Shown one piece after another: positions 36,496-44,003 of a stretch of 64,000 nt of DNA; within the stretch, counting starts at the first letter, position 1, and the number at the start of each line of letters is the position of its first letter. Source of the stretch: Candidatus Woesearchaeota archaeon (GTDB lineage: Archaea > Nanobdellota > Nanobdellia > Woesearchaeales > GW2011-AR15); assembly GCA_016928835.1 (NCBI GenBank), contig JAFGJW010000006.1:1-64000 (forward strand), read 5' to 3'. Under the pieces are notes generated by a model, which worked only from the letters and a program-made list of their open reading frames with translations, was not told where the DNA came from and ran no database searches. A program made the position numbers and the translations under genes.

Positions 36496-37809
36496 CTACT
36501 CTGTGAGCAGTTTGTTATAGATAATTAGAGATGAGACTGACTGGTTACAGACTTGTGAAGATTTGCTCATTTTTGCACCGATCTCCCCAAATGTATGGAA
36601 GCCGAACAAAGGAACCCCTTTATATTTCCTCCTGGCAATATCAATCTCTGCAGTGACATCTTTTCCTAATAAGGCCTTTCTTCCGCAGCAAGAGAAGACC
36701 AAGCCAAGGGCAATCTCCTTGTGGGAGTGTATATCATCAGCCTCTTTCAGTGCATAATAGACTGCTTCTTTTGTCTTCTTTGGATCATAGTTAACTACAA
36801 CTGAAGCAGTATTCTCCTGGACTTTTGTCAATGTATACCATGTTTTTCTATCAGGATTAGGCGCACCTGATTTTATGTATACATTTCCAAAAGTATCCAG
36901 CACACCCAGCGGATGCGCTAAGATATATTTGAAAGGATTTTTTGTAAGCTCATCCACACTTACTTTAAGAATTCTCGCGTATTCTTCAACAGCTGGTTTG
37001 CCATTAATTTCTTGAATTATATGGCCTGTCTTATCAACTTTTGTAAGTAAAGCAACATTGTTGGCAACACAATAGCCGTGTGTAAAGCTGTGTGCAAAAT
37101 ATAGGTCAGACACAACAAAGACAATTATCGCAGCATCATAATAAAGCTTGCCATTGGCAAATTGGAAGTTGTTGGTAATTTTTTCTTTGGTGTACTTATC
37201 CCAATCTGTACTTGATGAACCTCCAATGATAGGGATATTTGGACCAGTTATCTTAAAAACACCCTCAAGGAATTCTGCCTCCATGCCCGGCAACGGATTT
37301 CCCTGCTTGTCAAATTTAACCCCACAGATAAGGGTCAGGATAAAATAGGGCGGTATCCTTACTATTTCATGGAAGGATTTTGTTTGCGACCTTCTGAACT
37401 GTATATAGGGATCCACATAATGGTCAACATGAACATTTTTCATTGCTTCTTGTATGGCTTTTTCACCTGAACTTGCTGGATTCTTGTGATACTTGTCAAC
37501 CACCCCAACACCAAAATGCAAATATTCAGATGAGATAGTCAACACAGATATGGTCCCCTGTTCAAAACCATGTGTACTTGTCAGCTGGGTGTCAGTTGAG
37601 CAGCCAATCCACGTATTGCCCAAGATTTCATTGCCTGCTTTAAGAATCTCCTTTTCATCATAATTTGAATCTGCATACAGTATAGAAAAAGTTGCTCCTC
37701 TTAATCCATCCAACGAATCTTTAGCAGCCTTAAGTGCTGTTTGATAAGTGTCCTTGCCTTTGGCCACACCAATACTTACTTTTATTTTTGAAGAATTTTT
37801 TTTCCCCAT
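36496..37809 (-). CDS. FIST-domain sensory protein
   Basis: 437 residues from the ATG at 37809, which has GAGGTG 6 nt upstream; a GTG at 37818 lies inside that Shine-Dalgarno. FIST-N features: SIGVAKGKDTYQTALKAAK, FSILYADSNYDEKEIL, WIGCSTDTQLTSTHG, PIIGGSSSTDWD. FIST-C features: KPAVEEYARIL, VLDTFGNVYIKSG, GLVFSCCGRKALLG and PLFGFHTFGEIG. FIST domains are thought to bind small ligands such as amino acids and often sit beside histidine kinases. Lysine-rich like the host proteins. The LuxE-like gene follows after 67 nt. Confidence 0.85.
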   Translation of the reverse strand: MGKKNSSKIKVSIGVAKGKDTYQTALKAAKDSLDGLRGATFSILYADSNYDEKEILKAGNEILGNTWIGCSTDTQLTSTHGFEQGTISVLTISSEYLHFGVGVVDKYHKNPASSGEKAIQEAMKNVHVDHYVDPYIQFRRSQTKSFHEIVRIPPYFILTLICGVKFDKQGNPLPGMEAEFLEGVFKITGPNIPIIGGSSSTDWDKYTKEKITNNFQFANGKLYYDAAIIVFVVSDLYFAHSFTHGYCVANNVALLTKVDKTGHIIQEINGKPAVEEYARILKVSVDELTKNPFKYILAHPLGVLDTFGNVYIKSGAPNPDRKTWYTLTKVQENTASVVVNYDPKKTKEAVYYALKEADDIHSHKEIALGLVFSCCGRKALLGKDVTAEIDIARRKYKGVPLFGFHTFGEIGAKMSKSSQVCNQSVSSLIIYNKLLTE

Positions 37810-37972
37810 ATTTCCCACCTCTTAGCAATTCAAAATAAAAATTATCTTGATAATATAATGGCAATATAGATATATAAATGTATTTATAGACTTGCATTTA
37901 TTACCTTTAAAAAATAGTAACATTTATATTTACAGCAAATAATATTGGTTATGTATTATTTGGGGGATAAGT

Positions 37973-39196
37973 ATGCGTAGGGTATCAAATACTATTCTAA
38001 GACAAGAAGTTGATGCAAGTGCAGGAATTAGAGCCCTATTTGAGCAAGCTATAAGATTCAAATCAGAGGGCAAAAATCCCATTGATTTATCAATTGGGAG
38101 CCCAAGTATTCCTCCTCCAACAGGATATTATGAAGCATTAATTCAGATAGCTGCAACACTTAGAGACGAACAAGGCAACAACCCCCATGGCTATATGCCA
38201 AATGCTGGTTACCTGCATGTAAGAGGAATGGTAGCTAACTATTTATCCAAGCATTTTAATGTTCAATTTGATGCCCGGGGGATTGTAATGACTGCCGGTG
38301 CAACTAATGGGCTTGACATAGTTATCGGAAACCTGATTGGAACTAGAAATCCGGGCGCAGAGATTATTCTAATAGCCCCCTATTTCCCAGCATATATTGG
38401 AATTGTCAAGGCAAATTTTGGCAAACCTGTTATTGTATACTCCGGAGAGGATTTTTCTCTTCCCTTTGAGGGAATTGAGAGTGCAATAACACCAAACACT
38501 GCTGCTATTATTATTAATTCCCCAAATAATCCAAGTGCGAGAGTTTATACAGCAGGGGAATTGAGAACCTTATCAGACATCCTAGCCAGAAAAAGTGAAG
38601 AGATTAGCAGAGCAATTGTATGCATAGAAGACGCCCCCTATAGCAGGATTCTCTTTCCTGGGCATGAATATAGTTCTATGCTTCGATTTTATCCTAATAC
38701 TGCCCATATTGACTCCTTATCAAAACAGCTTGGAATTGCTGGAGAGAGGATTGGTTTTGCTGCCCTGCCATGTCAATTTGGTGCTGATGCAGATGATAGG
38801 CAAATATTCATAAATGGCCTCACAAACAGAATGATAGAAACTGTGGTGAATGCACCAGCACTTCAGCAGAGAATCATTGGTGAACTGGGACTAGAGTCTT
38901 GTGTTCCAGTTGAAGAATATGTTGCAAGAGTTCAAAGACTGACAGAGTCTTTGAGGAGGGCGGGAATGCATTATGCAGAGCCTCAGGGTGGCTTTTTTGT
39001 TTTTGCTGAGATACCAGAGCAATTTTGTGATGAAGCAGAATTTAGAGCATGGGCCTGGTCAGGAAATGAACCTTTGCTTTATGTGCCGGGAGTCGCATTT
39101 GGTTCAGAATACAGTGGCTGGATTAGACTTTCTGGAGCAGCATCAACTGAAACAATAAATTGTGCAGGAGAGAGACTGCTGGAACTAAATCAATAA
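37973..39196 (+). CDS. PLP-dependent class I/II aminotransferase
   Basis: 407 residues with the fold-type-I motifs in order: TAGATNGLDI, APYFPAYIGI, NSPNNPSARVY, EDAPYSRI, the PLP-lysine motif DSLSKQLGIAGERIGF (K about residue 251) and WIRLSGA. Only 7 of 407 residues are lysine, one of them catalytic. GGGGGAT precedes the ATG. The divergent FIST operon starts 163 nt away. Substrate unknown; family members move amino groups between amino acids and keto acids. The 3' end overlaps rnhB antisense by 7 nt. Confidence 0.88.
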   Translation: MRRVSNTILRQEVDASAGIRALFEQAIRFKSEGKNPIDLSIGSPSIPPPTGYYEALIQIAATLRDEQGNNPHGYMPNAGYLHVRGMVANYLSKHFNVQFDARGIVMTAGATNGLDIVIGNLIGTRNPGAEIILIAPYFPAYIGIVKANFGKPVIVYSGEDFSLPFEGIESAITPNTAAIIINSPNNPSARVYTAGELRTLSDILARKSEEISRAIVCIEDAPYSRILFPGHEYSSMLRFYPNTAHIDSLSKQLGIAGERIGFAALPCQFGADADDRQIFINGLTNRMIETVVNAPALQQRIIGELGLESCVPVEEYVARVQRLTESLRRAGMHYAEPQGGFFVFAEIPEQFCDEAEFRAWAWSGNEPLLYVPGVAFGSEYSGWIRLSGAASTETINCAGERLLELNQ

Positions 39197-39846
39197 TCTC
39201 CCAATTTCTTCTGCTCTTTCTCATCTTTAATATTCTTCCAGCTCTGCCAGCTTTTTCTTATTATTTTTTCATATTCTGGGTTATTCCAGTGCTCTTCTAA
39301 AAACCTTTGTGTGATTTCATCAGACATATATCCTGAGCCGAATTCAATATTATGCTCTTTTTTTAGATTATCGATGATATTGTCTCTTGTTACTTTTGCT
39401 AAAATGCTGGCAGCTGCAACAACAGGATAATTTAAGTCTGCTTTATGTTCCACTATTAATTCTGTTTCATAGGTTATGTTGTTTAATAAAAAATCTTTGT
39501 ATCTCTTAGGATTCCTATCAGGGCAGTCAATAAATACTCTGTTTGGGTTTAAGTGATTAATAATCTCAGTCATTTTTTTCCCTTCAAGTATATTTAGGTT
39601 AGTGCAATTAGTATATCTGTTATCTATTTCTTCTGCATTTACAATTGATAATTCATAATCTTCACACAACTCTTTTATTTTTTCAAATAAATTTGCTCTC
39701 TGTTCTTTTGTTAAAAGTTTTGAATCTTTGACGCCAAGTTTTGTTAGTTGTTCAATATTTTCCTCTTTAACAAGAACTCCGCACATCACTAGAGGGCCTA
39801 GCACAGGACCGCGTCCTGCCTCATCAATGCCACAGATTAAAGTCAT
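39190..39846 (-). CDS. rnhB: Ribonuclease HII
   Basis: 218 residues. The start CGIDEAGRGPVLGPLVMCG holds the catalytic DE pair; the second acidic residue is in VFIDCPDR and the third in KADLNYPVVAAASILAKVTRD. The enzyme removes RNA primers and misincorporated ribonucleotides. It contains 22 lysines in 218 residues, a normal level for this genome and in sharp contrast to the flanking genes. Confidence 0.95.
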   Translation of the reverse strand: MTLICGIDEAGRGPVLGPLVMCGVLVKEENIEQLTKLGVKDSKLLTKEQRANLFEKIKELCEDYELSIVNAEEIDNRYTNCTNLNILEGKKMTEIINHLNPNRVFIDCPDRNPKRYKDFLLNNITYETELIVEHKADLNYPVVAAASILAKVTRDNIIDNLKKEHNIEFGSGYMSDEITQRFLEEHWNNPEYEKIIRKSWQSWKNIKDEKEQKKLGDY

Positions 39847-39909
39847 ATATTATAGAATATGTAAAAACAATTTAAACGTTTTGATGCAAGAAAACAAGGT
39901 CAAAGTAAC

Positions 39910-41073
39910 CTAGACTACTGCAAAAGATGCATGACCCTGTTCTACATGCAATCGAATTCTATCACCTACATTAAGACCAGAGGTATTTCTAGGCTCTATG
40001 AAAACCACATAAGGAACTTCTGATAATGCAGACCGGAGTCCATGTGTATAAAGATGTCCTGGATTTCCCAGAACAAACAACCCTTGGGCATTGGGCATAT
40101 ATGTGGCAATATGTGTTGGTGTCCTTGATAAATAGATAAAACTGCCTTCTGTTATCCCTCTATCTAATGTTTGTTGCATTGTCTTTTCAAATGACCACAT
40201 TGCACTATAATTATATTCACCACCAAAGGTTAAAACGACACCTTCTGGTGGTGTTTTTCCGAAGCAAAGATTACTCACTGTGGTAATCGCTCCTGGATCA
40301 GTTGATTCTTGGCCTGTTCCAGTATAATTCTTTGGCCTCACATATCTTACTTGATGTACTAGTATTGGATCAAGCTGGAATTCTATTTCATAACTAATAT
40401 GATGAGCAAACAAATCTTGTGCCATGATTTTTGAATAAATATCCAGAACCTGGCATAACTCATGTCCATGGTCAGATAATTCCTGGGATGAACACTCTGG
40501 TCTTACTCCCCCCAAGGAAATTATCTCAATTTCTTCACCTCTTTGTGTAATCTGATATGCGCTCATATTGCCATGTTCCCTGTTTCTGGTAAAAATAAGA
40601 TATGTATCCTGAACATTTGGGTGTTTAAGAAGTACACCAGTGATATTTGGATTAGAATATTCCTGGATTGTAATACCCATTTTCCTAACTACTTCATCAA
40701 AATCCAATCCTCTTAACATGCAGTAATGCCTAAGTTGTTGTCTCATCATTATTTCTTCTCTCGCAAGTCCTAGATAGCTCCCTTCTGGTTGTGTCTGAAG
40801 TCGCATCCTCCTTACTAAAGCATCATAGTCTGTTTCCAATGATGTTAATCCTGGAACAAGAGTAATAGTCATGCCATGACCTGCTTTAAATCCAAAAGGA
40901 AGCTCGGTCCTTAAAATAATACTTGAAGAATTTTCAGCAAGCCTCTGCCTAGCTTCATCTGGTGTTAGTCTGGCAGCTACAGGGATTGAACCATCTGTAC
41001 TATGTATCCATTCTAGAAGAGGCCATTTTTCACCTCCTCTTTCAAGACATATTATCTCTAATTTACTGACCAT
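39910..41073 (-). CDS. Divergent PEP-synthase/PPDK-like protein
   Basis: 387 residues. The segment YEIEFQLDPILVHQVRYVRPK resembles the end of the PEP-synthase ATP-binding domain (..DG.LYILQARP), and the C-terminus GHLYTHGLRSALSEVPYVVF...GLNVGDRIRLHVEQG resembles the swivelling phosphohistidine domain, with H344 in the place of the catalytic histidine. No C-terminal PEP/pyruvate barrel is present. It may be a stand-alone phosphotransfer protein or a remnant. Lysine-poor like the neighbouring cluster. TATA CTTTATATATAAG lies upstream. Confidence 0.5.
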   Translation of the reverse strand: MVSKLEIICLERGGEKWPLLEWIHSTDGSIPVAARLTPDEARQRLAENSSSIILRTELPFGFKAGHGMTITLVPGLTSLETDYDALVRRMRLQTQPEGSYLGLAREEIMMRQQLRHYCMLRGLDFDEVVRKMGITIQEYSNPNITGVLLKHPNVQDTYLIFTRNREHGNMSAYQITQRGEEIEIISLGGVRPECSSQELSDHGHELCQVLDIYSKIMAQDLFAHHISYEIEFQLDPILVHQVRYVRPKNYTGTGQESTDPGAITTVSNLCFGKTPPEGVVLTFGGEYNYSAMWSFEKTMQQTLDRGITEGSFIYLSRTPTHIATYMPNAQGLFVLGNPGHLYTHGLRSALSEVPYVVFIEPRNTSGLNVGDRIRLHVEQGHASFAVV

Positions 41074-41109
41074 TCAAAAAATCTATTTTAACTTATATAT
41101 AAAGATAAC

Positions 41110-41544
41110 TCAATTGAAGCCATAGACTAATTTTATGCACGCATCCAAGTCCTTGATAAAAGGCATTTTCAAAGCCTCTTCAGGGGTGACCCATTTGAAT
41201 TGCGTATGTTCTTCAGGTTTTAACTTTACATCTCTTAGTTTATCTAAGATAGAATGAAAAATATGATAGATAAAATCGCCATCCGGATATCTAACATACA
41301 CTTTGCCCAAATATTTAAGGTCTTTTCCAGAAACCACAATATTCGTCTCCTCTTCAATTTCTCTAATTACTGCATCCTTTGGAGTCTCATCTCCTTCAAT
41401 TTTTCCAGAAGGCAATCCCCAAGTATTTCCATGACTTTCATTTTCATGCCTTAACAATAGAAGTATTTTTCCATCATGTTCCATGAAGCAGCCTGCAACT
41501 TCTGCCTTGAGATTGAAGCTGGATGGCTTTTGTGTGAAGATCAT
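41110..41544 (-). CDS. Nudix hydrolase
   Basis: 144 residues. The Nudix box GKIEGDETPKDAVIREIEEE follows the GX5EX7REUXEE pattern, and the surroundings read WGLPSG..., typical of MutT-like enzymes that cleave nucleoside diphosphate derivatives. Substrate unknown. Normal lysine content. Confidence 0.9.
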   Translation of the reverse strand: MIFTQKPSSFNLKAEVAGCFMEHDGKILLLLRHENESHGNTWGLPSGKIEGDETPKDAVIREIEEETNIVVSGKDLKYLGKVYVRYPDGDFIYHIFHSILDKLRDVKLKPEEHTQFKWVTPEEALKMPFIKDLDACIKLVYGFN

Positions 41545-41633
41545 GTTCTATGGAATATTTGATTTGTTTAAAAACTTTTTATCCATAAAAGAAAAGATAG
41601 CGGGGGATAGATTTGAACTACCGACCTACGGGT

Positions 41634-41649
41634 CCCTCAGGAATACACT
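41634..41649 (-). other. tRNA-iMet intron at 37/38 (16 nt)
   Basis: BHB: central helix CTCA/TGAG, bulges TA^A and GG^A (caret marks the cut), outer pairs in the anticodon stem. The canonical archaeal intron position. Confidence 0.85.
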
Positions 41650-41657
41650 TATGAGCC

Positions 41658-41689
41658 ATCCGATTCCATGAGCCTCAACTCAATGGAAA
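41658..41689 (-). other. tRNA-iMet intron at 29/30 (32 nt)
   Basis: BHB: central helix CCGA/TCGG, bulges CG^T and AT^G, and an intron helix TTCCA/TGGAA. A non-canonical position within the 5' anticodon stem. Confidence 0.85.
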
Positions 41690-41740
41690 CGTCGGGCACT
41701 CCTGGCTGCCCTACCCCGCTATACTATCTCAGAAAACGTA

Positions 41741-41753
41741 TTTAATTTATAAA
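41741..41753 (-). promoter_or_regulatory. TATA box of tRNA-iMet
   Basis: Minus strand ATTTATAAATTAAA, 21-33 nt before the tRNA 5' end at 41720, the classical archaeal spacing. Confidence 0.6.
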
Positions 41754-41770
41754 TCTTATTCTATATTCGT

Positions 41771-41804
41771 GGGGGTTCAAGGGGGGGCTTGCCCCATTGT
41801 AAAA
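41771..41804. repeat. G-rich repeat, copy A
   Basis: GGGGGTTCAAGGGGG, a short spacer with GGGG..CCCC pairing potential, then CCCCATTGTAAAA. The second copy is at 61064-61098. It lies between the stop of the gene at 41832 (minus strand) and the tRNA-iMet promoter. Confidence 0.75.
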
Positions 41805-41831
41805 TATTAAAACAAAAGAAAAGTCAATTTC

Positions 41832-42344
41832 TCAATACAAAAACTTATTCAGATTGAGAAAACTATGCAGCTCATTTTTTAACTCAAGCGCATCAGCCTT
41901 GACCATCCCTTCATAATCTTTAGCTGCAGCTTTGAAAAGAAATTTATCAAATATGGTCCTAATAAGCATATACTCTGCCCTTGATTCCCATTTACCTCTT
42001 TGATTATAGATAAAAAAAGCATCAAGCACAATGCTTACTTTACCTTTGTTCATGTTTATTTTAACACCATCTACATCTTTAAAAACATCAATAAGGTCTT
42101 CTATCTTTATGGTTATCTGGATCTCTCTTCTTGCTCCTCCTTTCTCCTCTTTGAACGGCCTCAGTTTTATATTGACATTTTTACTTGACGAATGGACTTT
42201 CTCGCTATCTGCCGCCACAAATTTTACATAACCTTTTCTCCTCAGGAATGAGTCTATGAATTTAAACAGCTCCCTCATGCTAAACAGACCCTCATATGTA
42301 ATCTGTTGTCCTGTAATAACATGTTGTATTTCATCGCGTTTCAT
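41832..42344 (-). CDS. Unknown protein, third of three tandem paralogues
   Basis: 170 residues, soluble. The opening EGLFSMRELFKFIDSFLRRKGY matches the same place in the two upstream genes. The middle reads REIQITIKIEDLIDVFKDVDGVKINMNKGKVSIVLDAFF, followed by RGKWESRAEYMLIRTIFDKFLF. It looks like an alternating strand/helix fold with a helical tail. No known family recognised. Last gene of a compact operon; overlaps its neighbour by 4 nt (ATGA). Confidence 0.7.
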   Translation of the reverse strand: MKRDEIQHVITGQQITYEGLFSMRELFKFIDSFLRRKGYVKFVAADSEKVHSSSKNVNIKLRPFKEEKGGARREIQITIKIEDLIDVFKDVDGVKINMNKGKVSIVLDAFFIYNQRGKWESRAEYMLIRTIFDKFLFKAAAKDYEGMVKADALELKNELHSFLNLNKFLY

Positions 42345-42868
42345 GTTGACGTGTAGAGATATTTTGACATATTAAGGTAACTTGTAAGCTCTGACCTCAA
42401 TTCATAAATAATGTATTTTGATATATTTTCCCAGTATTCCATTTTTCCGTTATAGAAGTATTTTTCAAAGAGGGTCCTTATTAAGAAATAAATCGGCTTA
42501 CTATCCCATCTGTGGCGGAAATCACTTTGTATGAAACCGTCAAAAATAATGGTTATTTTGCCATTATTTGTCTTAATTTTCTGGCCTTCCACCTCTTTTT
42601 CAACTTCAACAAGATTATGGACATATAACCAGAAACGAATCTGCATTCTGATGTAATTGTCCCACTTCTTGTAATACTCTGCCTTCACGTGAATGTATTT
42701 CCCGTTTGAAGTATAAAATTCTTCATCAAATAGTATTTTCTTGTCAAAGGCTCTTGTTCGAAAATATTTGTCTATTATTCTAAATATCTCTTTCATACTG
42801 AACAAGCCTTCAAAATTCAATGTTTCGGCAGTGACAGTTGATATTAATTCAGACATTTTAATAAGCAT
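42341..42868 (-). CDS. Unknown protein, second of three tandem paralogues
   Basis: 175 residues. Same plan as the gene at 41832: NFEGLFSMKEIFRIIDKYFRTRAFDKK near the start, then EVEGQKIKTNNGKITIIFDGF and HRWDSKPIYFLIRTLFEKYFY. The two are clearly homologous over their whole length but diverged at most positions, so the duplication is old. Function unknown. Overlaps the gene upstream by 11 nt. Confidence 0.7.
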   Translation of the reverse strand: MLIKMSELISTVTAETLNFEGLFSMKEIFRIIDKYFRTRAFDKKILFDEEFYTSNGKYIHVKAEYYKKWDNYIRMQIRFWLYVHNLVEVEKEVEGQKIKTNNGKITIIFDGFIQSDFRHRWDSKPIYFLIRTLFEKYFYNGKMEYWENISKYIIYELRSELTSYLNMSKYLYTST

Positions 42869-43370
42869 GTGTGGCTGTTTCCATGCCCAAAAATTTTTTT
42901 ACATCTTGCATGAAGTCATATAAGTAATAATCCATGTAATCAAAGTATTTAAGCAATATATCATGATACATTACATAATTATTTAAGAAAGCTTCAAATT
43001 TTTTTAGGCCCGGCCCCTTTTCAAAATCCCCGTCATAATCTGTAATATAACCTCCGTTTACTATTATTTTCATTTTGGCTTCTGTCAAGCTCTTCTTTTG
43101 TCCTTGCTGTATCACCTCTACTTCTCTGGCATTCTGCAGCCAGAGCTCGATTTTCATTGTTAACATAGCATAGAAAGTAACCTTTTTCCTCCCATAGAGT
43201 TTATAGACCCGATATGGTTCTTTATGTTTTACCTCTGGCTCAAAAATATCCCAGTCGCGGTGCTTCATCCATTGAGTTATTAATTTATATAGGCCATCAA
43301 AATCAAAAATTCCAGTATAATGAATAATTCGGTGAAACCCATATTTACTCATATCTAGAATGTCTGTCAT
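42858..43370 (-). CDS. Unknown protein, first of three tandem paralogues
   Basis: 170 residues. The most diverged copy: FDFDGLYKLITQWMKHRDWDIFE corresponds to the EGLFSM..F.. segment, and EVIQQGQKKSLTEAKMKIIVNGGYITDYDG to the central strand region. The promoter-like TTATATAAACCAG on the minus strand lies just upstream (about 43390-43402). The three proteins could form a hetero-oligomer, since they keep equal length and strict order (inference). Confidence 0.7.
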   Translation of the reverse strand: MTDILDMSKYGFHRIIHYTGIFDFDGLYKLITQWMKHRDWDIFEPEVKHKEPYRVYKLYGRKKVTFYAMLTMKIELWLQNAREVEVIQQGQKKSLTEAKMKIIVNGGYITDYDGDFEKGPGLKKFEAFLNNYVMYHDILLKYFDYMDYYLYDFMQDVKKFLGMETATHAY

Positions 43371-43459
43371 CTCAGTATATTAATAAGTATACTGGTTTAT
43401 ATAATTTTTGCTTGATAGAAAACTGCGTCGGCCGGGATTCGAACCCGGATAGTCAGCTG

Positions 43460-43475
43460 ACCTCTATTCTATAAT
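43460..43475 (-). other. tRNA-Gly intron at 37/38 (16 nt)
   Basis: BHB: central helix CTTC/GAGG (one G-U), bulges CA^T and TC^A, intron helix TAT-AGA-ATA. Canonical position. Confidence 0.8.
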
Positions 43476-43497
43476 GGAAGGCTGAAGTCCTAGCCAA

Positions 43498-43516
43498 TGT
43501 CCCATCGTCTGATGTT
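43498..43516 (-). other. tRNA-Gly D-loop intron (19 nt)
   Basis: BHB: central helix GTCT/GGAC (one G-U), bulges AA^A and AT^T, intron helix CATC-AGAC-GATG. It interrupts the D-loop after position 15. Confidence 0.8.
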
Positions 43517-43652
43517 TAGACCACCGACGCATAATGCATGAGAAAAAAGATTTGTTTATAAAAATTTCTTATTGTCATTTTTTGTTACAATTCTAGAATG
43601 CAGACAGAAAAACAAAAGATTTATTAACGCAGTTTTGAACATCTAATTTAAG

Positions 43653-44003
43653 ATGGCTGAAGAACTCCAGGATATGCCTGACAATGTGAAAAAGGTTATG
43701 GACAGTAAGATGCCTGAAGATCTGAAAGAGGTAGTTACAAGAATAGCAAAAGATGCTGAAGATATGGATCTAAAACTTGCACAGTTCCAGTTTGTTCATA
43801 GTATGAAGCTTTTTGCAGTTGCAGCTGGAGGAGCAATATTCACTGTCGGCATATTTTTTACCTTGCTCTCGCTATTCTTGTTCTTCAATCTATACAATTT
43901 CGGATTTTATATCCCGCAGAATATTAGAATAATTGTTGGTTCGCTGCTTGGAGTGGTTGCCCTTATCCAGCTTATCTCAGGAATTTTATTAATGTCAAAG
44001 TGA
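43653..44003 (+). CDS. Small two-helix membrane protein
   Basis: 116 residues. An acidic amphipathic N-terminal half (EELQDMPDNVKKVMDSKMPEDLKEV...) is followed by two membrane helices (about 52-78 and 90-114) joined by a short loop. No family recognised. Its stop is immediately followed by the convergent stop of the permease gene at 44004. Confidence 0.65.
   Translation: MAEELQDMPDNVKKVMDSKMPEDLKEVVTRIAKDAEDMDLKLAQFQFVHSMKLFAVAAGGAIFTVGIFFTLLSLFLFFNLYNFGFYIPQNIRIIVGSLLGVVALIQLISGILLMSK

Larger units (their letters stand above)
41598..41720 (-). tRNA. Initiator tRNA-Met (CAU) with two introns
   Basis: On the minus strand the acceptor AGCGGGG (41720-41714) pairs with CCCCGCT (41605-41599) and the discriminator A is at 41598. 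The D-arm is GGGC..GCCC, the T-arm GGTAG-TTCAAAT-CTATC. Removing introns at 41658-41689 (after position 29) and 41634-41649 (37/38) yields the anticodon arm ACGGG-CTCATAA-CCCGT and a tRNA closely matching archaeal initiators (A1-U72, three G-C-type pairs at the stem end). Both introns sit in BHB structures. Confidence 0.93.
43425..43531 (-). tRNA. tRNA-Gly (UCC) with two introns
   Basis: Minus strand: acceptor GCGTCGG (43531-43525) pairs with CCGACGC (43432-43426), discriminator A at 43425; T-arm CCGGG-TTCGAAT-CCCGG. With introns 43498-43516 and 43460-43475 removed, the D-arm is GTCT-AATGGCTA-GGAC and the anticodon arm TCAGC-CTTCCAA-GCTGA, a canonical tRNA-Gly(UCC). A TATA box (TTTTTATAAACAAAT) lies at 43551-43565. 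Confidence 0.93.
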
